From Selenobaculum gibii (GTDB lineage: Bacteria; Bacillota; Negativicutes; ICN-92133), in assembly GCF_030273445.1 (NCBI RefSeq), contig NZ_CP120678.1:969501-1033500 (forward strand): 64,000 bases of DNA, written 5' to 3'. Below the pieces are notes generated by a model, which made no database searches, was not told where the DNA came from, and saw only the letters and a program-made list of their open reading frames with translations. Position 1 is the stretch's first letter; every line of letters starts with the position of its first letter. Below, one piece after another: positions 1 to 9,194 of the stretch. The position numbers were made by a program, and so were the translations under genes.

Positions 1-1
1 A

Positions 2-592
2 AATAATAAATCTGATTATACCAAAAAAGAAGTAACGAAAAATTATGAAATAAATGAAACGAAAGAAAAGGTTGTAGCAGCTCCTGGGTCTATTAAGCGA
101 TTGACTGTTGCAGTATTAGTGGATGAACAAGTAACACCAACGCAACAGGAAAGTTTGCAAAGAGCGGTTGCTTCGTCAATTGGTTTAAATACGGAACGAG
201 GCGATATGATTTCTGTTGAGGCTTTACCATTTAGTACAGATGCATTTGATAGACAGGCTCGCGCTGAACAGGATGCAGCAGCAAAAGAACAACAGATATT
301 CTGGTTGCAAATCGGCTTGCTTGTATTGATTTTAGGGGCAATCGCGGTATACTTCATTAATAAACGCCGTAAAGAACGTCTGGAACGAGAAGAGCAAGAA
401 CGTCTTGCTATGGAAGCATTGGCTGCGAAAGAACAAGCAGCTACGTTTATAGATACGAATATTGATAATGAACCAGAATTAAGTCCAGAAGAACAAACAA
501 AATTAAATGAACGTAAAGTAATTGAGGATATGATTAGAACGCGTCCAGAGGATGTTGCTCAAATCGTAAAAACTTGGTTGGCTGATGAATAA
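2..592 (+). CDS. fliF: Flagellar MS-ring protein FliF, C-terminal part (5' end outside window)
   Basis: FliF forms the membrane MS ring on which the rotor and export gate are built. The open frame runs in from the left edge. The visible part has the family block KNYEIN...VVAAPG...KRLTVAVLVD, then an acidic stretch, a single membrane segment (FWLQIGLLVLIL region) and a long charged cytoplasmic tail. The end, reading PEDVAQIVKTWL, is the known FliG-binding tail. A TTG near base 101 is internal, so the gene is simply cut by the window edge. It is followed 16 bases later by fliG, as in other Firmicutes fla/che operons. Confidence 0.93.
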   Translation, partial: NNKSDYTKKEVTKNYEINETKEKVVAAPGSIKRLTVAVLVDEQVTPTQQESLQRAVASSIGLNTERGDMISVEALPFSTDAFDRQARAEQDAAAKEQQIFWLQIGLLVLILGAIAVYFINKRRKERLEREEQERLAMEALAAKEQAATFIDTNIDNEPELSPEEQTKLNERKVIEDMIRTRPEDVAQIVKTWLADE

Positions 593-608
593 AAGGAGGT
601 TGTGATGA

Positions 609-1628
609 ATGGATATGTATGGCGCTAGTAAAGAGATGTCGACGAAACAAAAGGCAGCAATATTTTTCATTGCAATGGGGCCCGAATGTTCAGCCCAACT
701 ATTTAAGCATTTGCGCGAAGATGAAATAGAAAAACTTACTTTAGAAATTGCAAATCAAAGACAAGTGAGTCAAGAGGATAAAGATAAAGTAATTAGTGAG
801 TTTTATCAAATGCTAGTTGCGAAAGAATATATATCCTCTGGTGGTTTGGATTATGCAAGAGAAGTGTTGGAAAAAGCGCTTGGAACGGAAAAGGCGGTCA
901 ATATTATAAACCGCCTAACTTCCAGCTTGCAAATACGCCCTTTCGATTTTGCAAGAAAAACTGATCCAGGTCAATTGTTGAACTTTATTCAAAGTGAACA
1001 TCCGCAAACGATTGCTCTAATTATGGCGTATTTACAGCCAGAACAATCCGCAGCGATTTTATCTGGATTGCCAGCGGAACGACAAGTTGAAGTTGCAAAA
1101 AGAATTGCAACAATGGATCGTACCTCTCCAGATGTACTTAGAGATGTGGAACGTGTTTTAGAAAGAAAATTATCTTCGCTTGTATCACAAGATTTCACAG
1201 CAGCTGGGGGAATTCAATCAATCGTAGAAGTATTAAATCGTGTTGATCGGAGTACGGAGCGTACAATTATAGAAAACTTAGAAGTTGAAAATCCAGAATT
1301 GGCTGAAGAAATTAAACGGCTTATGTTTGTATTTGAAGATATTGTTATGCTTGATGATCGTTCACTACAGATGGTACTACGCGAAATCGATTCCAAAGAT
1401 TTGGCACTTGCATTAAAAGCAACATCTCCAGAGGTTGGCGAAAAAATATACAAAAATATGTCAAAACGCGCTGCGGATATGTTACGTGAAGAAATTGAGT
1501 ACATGGGACCTGTTAAAATTCGCGATGTTGAAGAATCTCAACAAAAGGTTGTTAATGTAATTAGACGCCTTGAAGAGTCTGGTGAAATTGTTGTAGCACG
1601 TGGTAAGGGAGACGAAATGATTGTCTAG
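609..1628 (+). CDS. fliG: Flagellar motor switch protein FliG
   Basis: FliG is the rotor protein that takes torque from the stator and links FliF to FliM. The product is 339 residues, normal for the family. The N-terminal part fits the FliF-binding domain; the middle domain carries the EHPQ motif (residues 130-133), and the C-terminal charged torque helix lies around residues 270-300. An AGGAGG box at 594-599 lies 9 bases before the ATG at 609. The last codons overlap the fliH start by 8 bases, which points to translational coupling. Confidence 0.97.
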   Translation: MDMYGASKEMSTKQKAAIFFIAMGPECSAQLFKHLREDEIEKLTLEIANQRQVSQEDKDKVISEFYQMLVAKEYISSGGLDYAREVLEKALGTEKAVNIINRLTSSLQIRPFDFARKTDPGQLLNFIQSEHPQTIALIMAYLQPEQSAAILSGLPAERQVEVAKRIATMDRTSPDVLRDVERVLERKLSSLVSQDFTAAGGIQSIVEVLNRVDRSTERTIIENLEVENPELAEEIKRLMFVFEDIVMLDDRSLQMVLREIDSKDLALALKATSPEVGEKIYKNMSKRAADMLREEIEYMGPVKIRDVEESQQKVVNVIRRLEESGEIVVARGKGDEMIV

Positions 1629-2415
1629 AGTGATAAAAGGTGCTGTGTTACAAGATGATAATCCAAAAGTAGTAGATATTCCGCGAATTATAGTTTCAAG
1701 TACCATGTTAAATGATGATGTGATAAGTGAAGAAGACAGAAAATTTGCTGCTGCGTGTGAAGTTTTTATGGCAGAACAACAAAAAAAAGCAGAAGTGTGT
1801 TTAAGTGATGCTCAGACGCAGGCAAGCAAGATTTTAGTAGAAGCACAGAGTAAGTATGATGGGTTTCTCAACCAAGCAAAGGTTGAAGCTGAAGAGTTAA
1901 AAACAGCAGCTAAAGAAGAGGGATATCGTTTAGGATATGATGAGGGGTATGCAACCGCTTTAGAACAAGTGAAAAAAGAAATGGAAACAGCTATTGAAGA
2001 GGCGAATATAAAAGCAAAGCGCATCATTGAAGTAGCGGAATGTGAAAAAAAAGAAACGATATTAAAGGCTGAACGCGAGATTTTAGCAATTGTTACAGCA
2101 GTAGCAGAAAAAATTATAAAAGAGAAATTTGCAGAAAATCATACACTCGTTGTTGAAGTAATAAAAAAGGCTTTAGAAAAGGTTAAAAACCAGAGAAAAA
2201 TCAATATTAGGGTTTCGATGGATGATTATGAGTTCGTATTGCAATCTAAGCTGATTTTTGAATCTATGCTTGATAGTGATTTTGAACTTTCAATTATACC
2301 TGATAAGCTTATTGATAACGGTGGGTGTATAATTGAAAGTGAGAATGGTACGGTTGATGCAAGATTGGAAACTCAATTGGATGCAATAAAAAAAGCTGTT
2401 CAGGATGTTATATAA
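1621..2415 (+). CDS. fliH: Flagellar assembly protein FliH (export ATPase regulator)
   Basis: FliH binds and restrains the FliI ATPase and guides substrates to the export gate. The 264-residue product opens with SRVIKG, typical of the family, then has a long Glu/Lys/Ala-rich coiled coil (about residues 45-150) and a C-terminal FliH/V-ATPase E-like domain ending near VDARLETQLDAIKKA. The start is a TTG overlapping the end of fliG by 8 bases; a GTG at 1630 is an alternative. The stop overlaps the fliI ATG by one base. Identity rests on position and architecture because sequence conservation in this family is low. Confidence 0.88.
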   Translation: MSRVIKGAVLQDDNPKVVDIPRIIVSSTMLNDDVISEEDRKFAAACEVFMAEQQKKAEVCLSDAQTQASKILVEAQSKYDGFLNQAKVEAEELKTAAKEEGYRLGYDEGYATALEQVKKEMETAIEEANIKAKRIIEVAECEKKETILKAEREILAIVTAVAEKIIKEKFAENHTLVVEVIKKALEKVKNQRKINIRVSMDDYEFVLQSKLIFESMLDSDFELSIIPDKLIDNGGCIIESENGTVDARLETQLDAIKKAVQDVI

Positions 2416-3731
2416 TGATGGAAATTGATTTTTCAAAATATATAAATGCAATAGATGCTTGTGAACCCATTAAGTTGAATGGGAAGATTACACAGGTTAT
2501 TGGTTTGGTTATAGAGTCTCAAGGCCCTAATGTTAGCCTTGGTGAACTCTGCTATGTATGTTCAAGATTAGATGATGTTGAGCCGATTCCAGCCGAAGTT
2601 GTTGGTTTTCGTCAAGGCAGCGTTTTATTGATGCCAATTGGTGAAATGCAAGGGATTGGTCCAGGGTGTGAAGTTATTGCTGCACAAAAAATGCTCAAGG
2701 TCAATGTCGGCAGGCAGTTACTAGGTCGAATTCTTGATGGACTTGGTAATCCTATAGATGGAAAAGGCCCGTTGATTACAGGAACAGAATATCCGTTAAA
2801 TGCAATGCCGCCACATCCATTGTCAAGACCGAGAATTCAGAAGTCTCTATCTGTAGGGGTAAGGGCTATTGATGGGGTGATTACAATGGGATGTGGGCAG
2901 CGTATTGGAATTATGGCAGGAAGTGGTGTCGGAAAAAGTACATTGCTTGGAATGATTGCCCGAAATACCGAGGCAGACATTAGCGTAATTGCTTTAGTTG
3001 GTGAACGTGGTCGTGAAGTACGAGAATTTATCGAACGTGATTTGGGGGAAGAAGGTTTGAAACGTTCGGTAGTAGTTGTCGCTACATCCGACCAACCGGC
3101 ATTGGTAAGAATAAAAGGTGCGATGACCGCTACAGCAATTGCTGAATATTTTCGTGATCAGGGCATGAATGTAATTTTAATGATGGATTCAGTTACTCGT
3201 TTTGCAATGGCACAACGTGAGGTTGGGCTGACAGTTGGAGAGCCTCCAGCTACACGTGGTTACACTCCATCTGTATTTGCAATGTTACCACGTTTGTTAG
3301 AACGTGCAGGAACGAATGACAAAGGTTCTATTACGGGCATTTATACAGTTCTTGTCGATGGTGATGATATGAATGAACCTATTGCCGATGCGGTTCGAAG
3401 TATTCTTGATGGGCATATTGTTTTATCTAGAGCTATTGCGGCGCAAAATCATTATCCAGCAATTGATATTTTAAATAGTGTAAGCAGGGTAATGTTAGAG
3501 ATTGTTGAAAAGAAACATTATCAAGCCTCACAAAAGTTGCGTTCGGCGATGGCTGTATATCGAGAGGCTGAAGATTTGATTAATATTGGTGCATATGTTG
3601 CAGGCAGTAATGAAAATATTGATAAGGCAATTCGGGTCATTGGTGAAATAAAAGCGTTTTTGCAACAAGATGTGTATGAAGTGGATACATTTGAAGAAAC
3701 GGTTGAACGTTTGTTGAAATTATCTTCATAA
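2415..3731 (+). CDS. fliI: Flagellum-specific export ATPase FliI
   Basis: FliI is the F1-beta-like ATPase that unloads substrates at the flagellar type III export gate. The 438-residue product shows a Walker A box GSGVGKST at residues 169-176, a Walker B segment LMMD at 255-258, and the GERGREVREF segment shared with rotary ATPases. The ATG at 2415 overlaps the fliH stop by one base, and a second ATG follows directly. Length and motif order match FliI and not the closely related Rho or ATP synthase beta chains, and the neighbours agree. Confidence 0.97.
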   Translation: MMEIDFSKYINAIDACEPIKLNGKITQVIGLVIESQGPNVSLGELCYVCSRLDDVEPIPAEVVGFRQGSVLLMPIGEMQGIGPGCEVIAAQKMLKVNVGRQLLGRILDGLGNPIDGKGPLITGTEYPLNAMPPHPLSRPRIQKSLSVGVRAIDGVITMGCGQRIGIMAGSGVGKSTLLGMIARNTEADISVIALVGERGREVREFIERDLGEEGLKRSVVVVATSDQPALVRIKGAMTATAIAEYFRDQGMNVILMMDSVTRFAMAQREVGLTVGEPPATRGYTPSVFAMLPRLLERAGTNDKGSITGIYTVLVDGDDMNEPIADAVRSILDGHIVLSRAIAAQNHYPAIDILNSVSRVMLEIVEKKHYQASQKLRSAMAVYREAEDLINIGAYVAGSNENIDKAIRVIGEIKAFLQQDVYEVDTFEETVERLLKLSS

Positions 3732-3749
3732 CTGTGGAGGCTTTTCTAA

Positions 3750-4196
3750 ATGAAAAAATTTAAGTTTCGTTTAACCGCAGTATTAAAAGTTGCCCAAATA
3801 AAGAAAGAACGGGCTGAAATTGCTTTTGCAGAAGCGACAAATGCCTTGATAAAGGAAAAGGAAAGCCTGAAAATTTTTGAGTTAGAGCTAGAAGCGGGTC
3901 TTAAGTCGTATGAAGAAATAGAAAATCAAAAAATTACAATTGGATTACTCACAAGTTATAATACATATTTTTTCCGTTTGCGCACGCAAATTGAACAACA
4001 AAAACATGTAATTAATGAAGCAGAAAAAAAAAGACAAGAACGGTTGGACGAATTTCAAGAAGCTTTAAATAAATTGAAAACTATTGAACAATTAAAAGAA
4101 AAACGTTTAGAAGAATTTAAAGCGGAACAATTGATAGAAGAACAGAAAGAATTAGATGAAATCGGTTTGCAGATACATGCTCGAGCGATGAGGTGA
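3750..4196 (+). CDS. fliJ: Flagellar export chaperone FliJ
   Basis: FliJ is a small coiled-coil protein of the export apparatus that sits in the FliI ring and escorts chaperones. The 148-residue product starts MKKFKFRLTAVLKVAQIKKE, a typical FliJ opening, and is almost wholly charged helix rich in Glu, Lys and Gln, fitting two antiparallel coiled-coil helices. It lies 18 bases after fliI, and the next gene begins one base after its stop. The call rests on architecture, length and the invariant position after fliI. Confidence 0.88.
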   Translation: MKKFKFRLTAVLKVAQIKKERAEIAFAEATNALIKEKESLKIFELELEAGLKSYEEIENQKITIGLLTSYNTYFFRLRTQIEQQKHVINEAEKKRQERLDEFQEALNKLKTIEQLKEKRLEEFKAEQLIEEQKELDEIGLQIHARAMR

Positions 4197-4197
4197 A

Positions 4198-4719
4198 ATG
4201 ATGAATGGAGTAAATCTTGTCTTTCAACGAATAAAAGAAATTGAAACTAGATTTGGTATTTCAGGGGCTAGTTATACTGGAGTAAAAATGAATAGCGCAA
4301 AGGCCAATGCTAGTAAATTCCACAATGAAGGTGCATTGAAATCTGAAAATGATTTTTCAGATTTGATTCGTCAGGCTGCTCATAAATATGGAGTAGATGC
4401 TAAATTAGTAGATGCGGTAGCAAAAACTGAGTCCAATTATTCTCCTACAGCAGTTTCCGAAGTTGGAGCAGTCGGGATCATGCAGTTAATGCCGGATACA
4501 GCGTCTTCCTTAGGGGTAAATAATATTTATGACCCAAAAGAAAATATTGAAGGTGGCGTTAAGTATATAAAACAACTCCTAAATACTTTTGATGGCGATG
4601 TAAAGAAAGCTGTTGCTGCATATAATGCTGGTGCACAAGCTGTAAAGAATTATAATGGAGTTCCTCCATATACAGAAACACAAAATTATGTAAGTAAAGT
4701 TTTAGATTTATATCGTTAA
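4198..4719 (+). CDS. Flagellar-operon lytic transglycosylase (SLT domain)
   Basis: This 173-residue protein carries a soluble lytic transglycosylase domain that cleaves the peptidoglycan glycan strand, presumably to let the rod or hook pass through the wall. The catalytic glutamate is in ESNY (Glu78), followed by the GIMQLMP motif (residues 93-99) and the AAYNAG motif further on. No clear signal peptide is visible; the first 50 residues look like a linker, so export through the flagellar apparatus itself is possible but is inference. It sits between fliJ and a MotE-like gene. The start is ATG at 4198, with another ATG directly after it. Confidence 0.9.
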   Translation: MMNGVNLVFQRIKEIETRFGISGASYTGVKMNSAKANASKFHNEGALKSENDFSDLIRQAAHKYGVDAKLVDAVAKTESNYSPTAVSEVGAVGIMQLMPDTASSLGVNNIYDPKENIEGGVKYIKQLLNTFDGDVKKAVAAYNAGAQAVKNYNGVPPYTETQNYVSKVLDLYR

Positions 4720-4756
4720 GATGATTTTGTATATTATTTAGAAAGTAGGTAAGCAG

Positions 4757-5392
4757 ATGGCGATTTGGCGAAAAAATAACGAACAGACAACAGAAGCAAC
4801 TAAAAAACCGAATCGTTTTTTACGCTTAATAAAAATTCTAGCTTTTATCTTATTATTTCTTTGTTTGATTATAGGGGGGTTCTTTTTAGGGGTGTATTTA
4901 CGTGTTTTTGATGTAAATGCAATGAATGAGAAACTAGAGCTATATAAATACCCTGTGATTGGACAGTACTTTGAGCAGCCCGAGAATATCGATGAAAAAG
5001 AACACAGTGATAATATTGAACTAAAGTCTAAGCCAGCAGCTAAATCAGAGGTAAAACAAGACTTGTTGAAGAATAATAATGCAAATGGTAGGACGAACCC
5101 TAACAGTGCTGTTGTCCTAACAAAAGAAGAGATTGAAAAACAAATGAAACTTCGACAGGCAGAAGAAAAAAAACGTATTTCAAAGCTAGCAAGGCTTTAT
5201 AATGAGATGAAGCCGGAAGATGCCGTTAAATTACTAGAACAACTTGATGATAATATGGTATTAGCTATTATGGGGAAAATGGAAGATGATCAGGTTGTCC
5301 AGATTTTACCGCTTTTTAATACTGCACGTGGAGCGCATTTAACGCGTATTATGTATAATGGAAAACCTCCGGTTGTTACGGAGGTAAGATGA
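4757..5392 (+). CDS. MotE-like flagellar protein with MgtE N-terminal-type domain
   Basis: The 211-residue protein has a basic cytoplasmic start, one membrane segment (about residues 25-47), a Lys/Glu-rich linker and a C-terminal domain reading MKPEDAVKLLEQLDD...DDQVVQILPLF. That pattern is the MgtE intracellular N-domain fold found in MotE/FlbB-type flagellar proteins. In other bacteria such proteins stabilise the stator or help assemble the motor. Its place between a transglycosylase and fliK fits that family. The exact role here is inferred; it is not a magnesium transporter because the transport domain is absent. Confidence 0.8.
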   Translation: MAIWRKNNEQTTEATKKPNRFLRLIKILAFILLFLCLIIGGFFLGVYLRVFDVNAMNEKLELYKYPVIGQYFEQPENIDEKEHSDNIELKSKPAAKSEVKQDLLKNNNANGRTNPNSAVVLTKEEIEKQMKLRQAEEKKRISKLARLYNEMKPEDAVKLLEQLDDNMVLAIMGKMEDDQVVQILPLFNTARGAHLTRIMYNGKPPVVTEVR

Positions 5393-5420
5393 TTTTTATG
5401 AATGAAAGGAGGTGAGAAAG

Positions 5421-6776
5421 ATGAATATGATGCTAAACATGGTGAATGTTCCAGTAAAAGAGCCTGTAAAAGGACAAGTAGCAACGAATATATCTACTGA
5501 AAAAATATCGAATCAAAATACTTCTAAAGTGTCTACCAATAGCAAAGGGAAAGATGGAAAGAATTTTAATGATGTTTTAACTAATGCGACAAATGAAAAT
5601 CAGACTGTAGAAGAAAATGCTGTTCAGGCAGGAACAAATGATGTATTAAATGCTATGGCAACAGCAGTAGTGAATCCGAAACTGACAGTAGTGGATAATC
5701 AGACTGAAACTTCGATTAATTTTGCTGAGATAAAAGAAAATGCTTTGGAAGTATCAAATGAAGTTCTTGAGAAAAATCCAAATGATGTTCTTGAGCAAAA
5801 TCTAGCTAATGATTTTGCAAGTAAATTGCAAAATATGCAATTGCAACAGTGGAGTCAAAAACAAGTAGGCGATGTGAGTAACACTATTCAGCAACCGATA
5901 GAAGCAGCTGTAGCAACTCAAGAGGTAGTGGAGTCTATTCTACCACAAATAGATCCAACACTGACTAAGTTGAAAACTGATGGTAAGAAAGATTCTTTGC
6001 AAGCGTATTCAACAGATGTAAATAAATCGGAAACTGTAGGTAAGCCATTAGTAAGTGAGAATGTCATTCCGTTAGCTGTTGAGAACTTGCAAAATACAAA
6101 TCCTACAAAAGTGGATTTACTTAAGTCAAATCAGCAACCTCAGGAAAATTTAAAAAGTAATCTAAATGTTTTATTTGTTTCTGATAATGCTAAGCAAAAG
6201 ATTAGTCAACCGTTACAAAATGTTGAGCCACAAACAACGCTGGATACTTCTACACCAATTAATCAATTTGCGGTTATGATGAATAACCGTATAGATACTA
6301 ATGTTGTTCAACAAACGAATGCCTTGAGTCAACCAGAGGAAACAGTAACTGATTATGATATTCATACACAAATTATTGACAAAGCAAAATTAATAAAAAA
6401 TAACGAAGATACACAGATGATCATTAAGCTTAAACCAGAACATCTTGGAGATTTGACGTTAAAAGTTATCGTTGAAAAAGGTGTGGTAAGTGCTTCGTTC
6501 CATAGTGAGAATGCACAGGTGAGGACAATGTTAGAATCTTCATTAATTCAACTGAAACAGGAACTGGCAAGTCAGGGGATTAAAGTTGATAATGTAAGTG
6601 TGTATGCTGGACTTGGCGACTTAATGTCTAATGGGGAACAGGCTCAATATAATCAACAGAAGTCCTCAAAGTTTAAGAATCAAAAAATTGATTTAGCTGA
6701 TTTTGAAGAAGAAGTTGATAAAGTCAATGTACCTATTTCGAAAGTTACAGATGATGGCGTAGATTATCGAATTTAA
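5421..6776 (+). CDS. fliK: Flagellar hook-length control protein FliK
   Basis: FliK is secreted during hook growth, measures hook length and switches export specificity through FlhB. The first 300 residues are low-complexity, rich in Asn, Gln, Thr, Val and Lys, as expected of the ruler part. The compact C-terminal domain carries the family pattern LKPEHLGDLTLKV followed by an amphipathic segment with LIQLKQEL. An upstream in-frame GTG at 5412 overlaps the ribosome-binding site; the ATG at 5421 has AGGAGG at 5407-5412 with 8 bases of spacing, so it is chosen (451 residues). flgD follows in the usual order. Confidence 0.9.
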   Translation: MNMMLNMVNVPVKEPVKGQVATNISTEKISNQNTSKVSTNSKGKDGKNFNDVLTNATNENQTVEENAVQAGTNDVLNAMATAVVNPKLTVVDNQTETSINFAEIKENALEVSNEVLEKNPNDVLEQNLANDFASKLQNMQLQQWSQKQVGDVSNTIQQPIEAAVATQEVVESILPQIDPTLTKLKTDGKKDSLQAYSTDVNKSETVGKPLVSENVIPLAVENLQNTNPTKVDLLKSNQQPQENLKSNLNVLFVSDNAKQKISQPLQNVEPQTTLDTSTPINQFAVMMNNRIDTNVVQQTNALSQPEETVTDYDIHTQIIDKAKLIKNNEDTQMIIKLKPEHLGDLTLKVIVEKGVVSASFHSENAQVRTMLESSLIQLKQELASQGIKVDNVSVYAGLGDLMSNGEQAQYNQQKSSKFKNQKIDLADFEEEVDKVNVPISKVTDDGVDYRI

Positions 6777-6791
6777 AGGAGGTTTATACAT

Positions 6792-7286
6792 ATGTCAGAT
6801 AGTACAACAATCGCAGATGGTACATCTTTAAACACTACAAATGGAGTAGTAAATAGTACGATAAAAAAAACAACGACAACACAGGCTGGTGGAGAGCTTG
6901 GTAAAGAATCATTTTTAAAACTTTTAGTTACACAAATGCAATATCAAGATCCATTGGACCCACAAGATAATGCTGAATATATTGCGCAATTAGCACAATT
7001 TTCTTCGTTAGAGCAAATGACAAATGTTAACTCTGCATTAGAAAAAATGAATACTTTGATAGGTAATATGGACACTTCTTTATTAGTAGGTCAAACAAGT
7101 AATTTCATTGGCAAAGAAATTGAATGGCAAAATGACAAAAAAGAAATGCAAACTGGTACAGTTACAGGAGTTAAAATTGTGGATGGACAACCATATGTTT
7201 TAGTTGGTAATATTATAGTTTCTATTTCACAAATTCATGGAATTGGTACAATGCCAACTGAAGAGGGAACAGGAGATAAATCGTAA
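6792..7286 (+). CDS. flgD: Flagellar hook assembly scaffold FlgD
   Basis: FlgD caps the growing hook and is needed for hook subunit polymerisation. The 164-residue product has the conserved core ESFLKLLVTQMQYQDPLDP and the following FSSLEQM segment, both diagnostic. The protein ends soon after a short beta domain and lacks the longer fibronectin-like C-terminus of enteric FlgD, which is common in Firmicutes. An AAAGGAGG site precedes the ATG, and the gene lies between fliK and the small flagellar-operon gene. Confidence 0.94.
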   Translation: MSDSTTIADGTSLNTTNGVVNSTIKKTTTTQAGGELGKESFLKLLVTQMQYQDPLDPQDNAEYIAQLAQFSSLEQMTNVNSALEKMNTLIGNMDTSLLVGQTSNFIGKEIEWQNDKKEMQTGTVTGVKIVDGQPYVLVGNIIVSISQIHGIGTMPTEEGTGDKS

Positions 7287-7301
7287 GAGGAGGATTAGTG
7301 A

Positions 7302-7688
7302 ATGGCTGAAAATAAAATTTATTTTCAAGCACAGCCACTCTTGCCGATTGATAATCGTCTCAAGGGAAACAATGTAACAACTCATAAAAGTGCAGGTATT
7401 AATGATTTTGATAAGCTGTTGAATGAGAAACTTGATACTTTGAAGTTTTCACAACATGCTTTAGATCGTTTGCAAAGCAGAAATTTGCAGTTAAGTGAAT
7501 CTGATTTAAAAAAGTTGAGCCAAGCTGTAGATAAAGCGGCGCAAAAGGGTGCAAAAGAATCATTGGTCATGATGAATGATATTGCGCTTGTTGTGAGTGT
7601 GAAAAATCGGACGGTTATTACAGCCATGGATGGCAATGGTGCAGAAGATAAAATAATTACAAATATTGATAGTGCAGTGATTTTATAA
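7302..7688 (+). CDS. Flagellar operon protein (TIGR02530-like)
   Basis: This 128-residue soluble protein resembles the small conserved protein encoded between flgD and flgE in Bacillus and Clostridium fla/che operons. The recognisable stretch is FSQHALDRLQSRN, then ALVVSVKNRTVITAMDG near the C-terminus. No catalytic motif or membrane segment is seen. Its biochemical role is not established; the strict position next to hook genes suggests a part in hook assembly. A good GAGGAGG box precedes the ATG. Confidence 0.82.
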   Translation: MAENKIYFQAQPLLPIDNRLKGNNVTTHKSAGINDFDKLLNEKLDTLKFSQHALDRLQSRNLQLSESDLKKLSQAVDKAAQKGAKESLVMMNDIALVVSVKNRTVITAMDGNGAEDKIITNIDSAVIL

Positions 7689-7710
7689 GCTTGGACCTTA
7701 GGAGAGTTTT

Positions 7711-7734
7711 GACTATAGAATGATTGATATAGTC
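7711..7734 (+). promoter_or_regulatory. Short hairpin in the flgE leader
   Basis: The 79-base gap before flgE contains the inverted repeat GACTATA (7711-7717) and TATAGTC (7728-7734) with a 10-base loop. It lacks a T run, so it is not a typical terminator. It may shape translation or mRNA stability of the highly expressed hook gene. This is a structural observation only. Confidence 0.35.
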
Positions 7735-7767
7735 GCACTGCAGTATCTTAGGGAAGGATGATTTATT

Positions 7768-9162
7768 ATGATGCGTTCATTATTTTCCGGTGTGTCTGGC
7801 TTAAAAAATCATCAGACGCGAATGGATGTTATTGGTAATAATATTGCCAATGTAAATACTACGGGCTTTAAAGGAAGCCGTGTAACTTTCCAAGATATTT
7901 TAAGTCAAAATATCGCTGGTGCGGCATCCGCACAAGGAAATAAAGGGGGAACAAACCCTAAACAAATTGGTCTTGGTATGGGAATGGCGTCAGTAGATAC
8001 AAATTTTGGTGACGGTTCATTGCAATCGACAGGGAAAAATACAGATCTTGCACTTTCGGGAAATGGATTCTTCATTTTGGGTGATGGTGCAAATAAAATT
8101 TATACGCGTTCGGGTGCATTTGAATTTGATTCGGATGGTAATTATACGGTACCAGGTAGTGGTTTGCTAGTGCAAGGCTGGATGGCTGATGCAAGTGGAA
8201 AGATTAATGCGGGTGGCGATGTAACTGGTATTACAATTCCAAAAGGACAGACAATGGCAGCACAAGCTACCCAAAGTATAGGGTATACGAAAAATTTATC
8301 TGCTGAAGGTAAAGCGAGTCAAACGACAACTACTACAGATACTGTAGCTGATACTACACCTGCTTCAGGGCCAACGACCACTACAAACACCCTGACAGAT
8401 GGAACGGTTATTGTAACGACAATAACTTATGATGGAACGAATAAGACAACAGAAACTAAAACAACGACTCCTCCAACCAAAGTAATTGCACCAGTTACTG
8501 TTTATGATAGTGAAGGTGTGGAACATAAAATTACAGGGGTTTTCACAAAAACTGGCGAGAATAAGTGGCAATATACTCCGGGATCTGCAACGCCATATCA
8601 AACTGATACTGGGTTTGCAATTACAGGAGGAGTCTATGACATAGAATTTAATACGGACGGTACTTTTAAATCTGTTTCTGGAACTCCGATGACTTTTCAA
8701 CCTACACAAGCAAATGCAATGACAGTAACACCGGATTTTTCAAAAATGACACAGTACTCCGGAGAATCGACAGCTACAGTAACGAGTAGAGATGGATATC
8801 CGGCGGGTGATTTAGAGAGCGTAAGTATCGATTCATCAGGAGTTATTACGGGGAAATTTAGTAATGGCTTAACAAAAAGCCTTGCACAGGTAGCAATCGC
8901 TACATTCAATAATCCTGCGGGCTTAACTAAACTTGGCTCTAATACTTTTGCAGAATCCAACAACTCTGGTGTTGTTCAGATTTCTACATCCGGCAATGGT
9001 GGTGCAGGGACGATTACTCCAAGTAATCTGGAAATGTCTAATGTTGATTTATCAGAAGAATTTAGTAGTATGATTATTACACAACGTGGTTTCCAGGCAA
9101 ATTCGAAGATTATTACAGTTTCTGATGAAATGCTTGAAACTTTAGCAAACTTAAAACGATAA
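7768..9162 (+). CDS. flgE: Flagellar hook protein FlgE
   Basis: FlgE is the structural subunit of the hook. The 464-residue product has the N-terminal rod/hook signature (SLFSGVSGLKNHQ...IGNNIANVNTTGFKGSR) and the matching C-terminal helix (SMIITQRGFQANSKIITVSDEMLE) that polymerise together. Between them lie variable surface domains. Residues 186-237 are extremely threonine-rich (26 Thr in 52 residues) and look like a low-complexity insertion in the exposed part. The ATG at 7768, directly followed by a second ATG, has an AAGGAT site 8 bases upstream. Confidence 0.95.
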   Translation: MMRSLFSGVSGLKNHQTRMDVIGNNIANVNTTGFKGSRVTFQDILSQNIAGAASAQGNKGGTNPKQIGLGMGMASVDTNFGDGSLQSTGKNTDLALSGNGFFILGDGANKIYTRSGAFEFDSDGNYTVPGSGLLVQGWMADASGKINAGGDVTGITIPKGQTMAAQATQSIGYTKNLSAEGKASQTTTTTDTVADTTPASGPTTTTNTLTDGTVIVTTITYDGTNKTTETKTTTPPTKVIAPVTVYDSEGVEHKITGVFTKTGENKWQYTPGSATPYQTDTGFAITGGVYDIEFNTDGTFKSVSGTPMTFQPTQANAMTVTPDFSKMTQYSGESTATVTSRDGYPAGDLESVSIDSSGVITGKFSNGLTKSLAQVAIATFNNPAGLTKLGSNTFAESNNSGVVQISTSGNGGAGTITPSNLEMSNVDLSEEFSSMIITQRGFQANSKIITVSDEMLETLANLKR

Positions 9163-9171
9163 TTTAAATAT

Positions 9172-9194
9172 GGAAAGGGGATTTTCCCCTTTCC
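9172..9194 (+). promoter_or_regulatory. Hairpin competing with the flbD ribosome-binding site
   Basis: GGAAAGGGG (9172-9180) and CCCCTTTCC (9186-9194) form a perfect 9-bp stem with a 5-base loop. There is no T run after it, so it is a poor terminator. The 3' arm with its preceding TT could instead pair over 9 bp with AAAGGGGAA further on, which includes the flbD Shine-Dalgarno AGGGGAAGG. The two pairings exclude each other, as in a simple translational switch. Function is inference. Confidence 0.45.

Noticed and set aside
43-357. Minus-strand frame opposite fliF, and the many similar minus-strand frames opposite fla/che genes
   Set aside because: They lie antisense to well-supported genes, have biased shadow composition (Ser, Thr, Ile rich) and no ribosome-binding sites.
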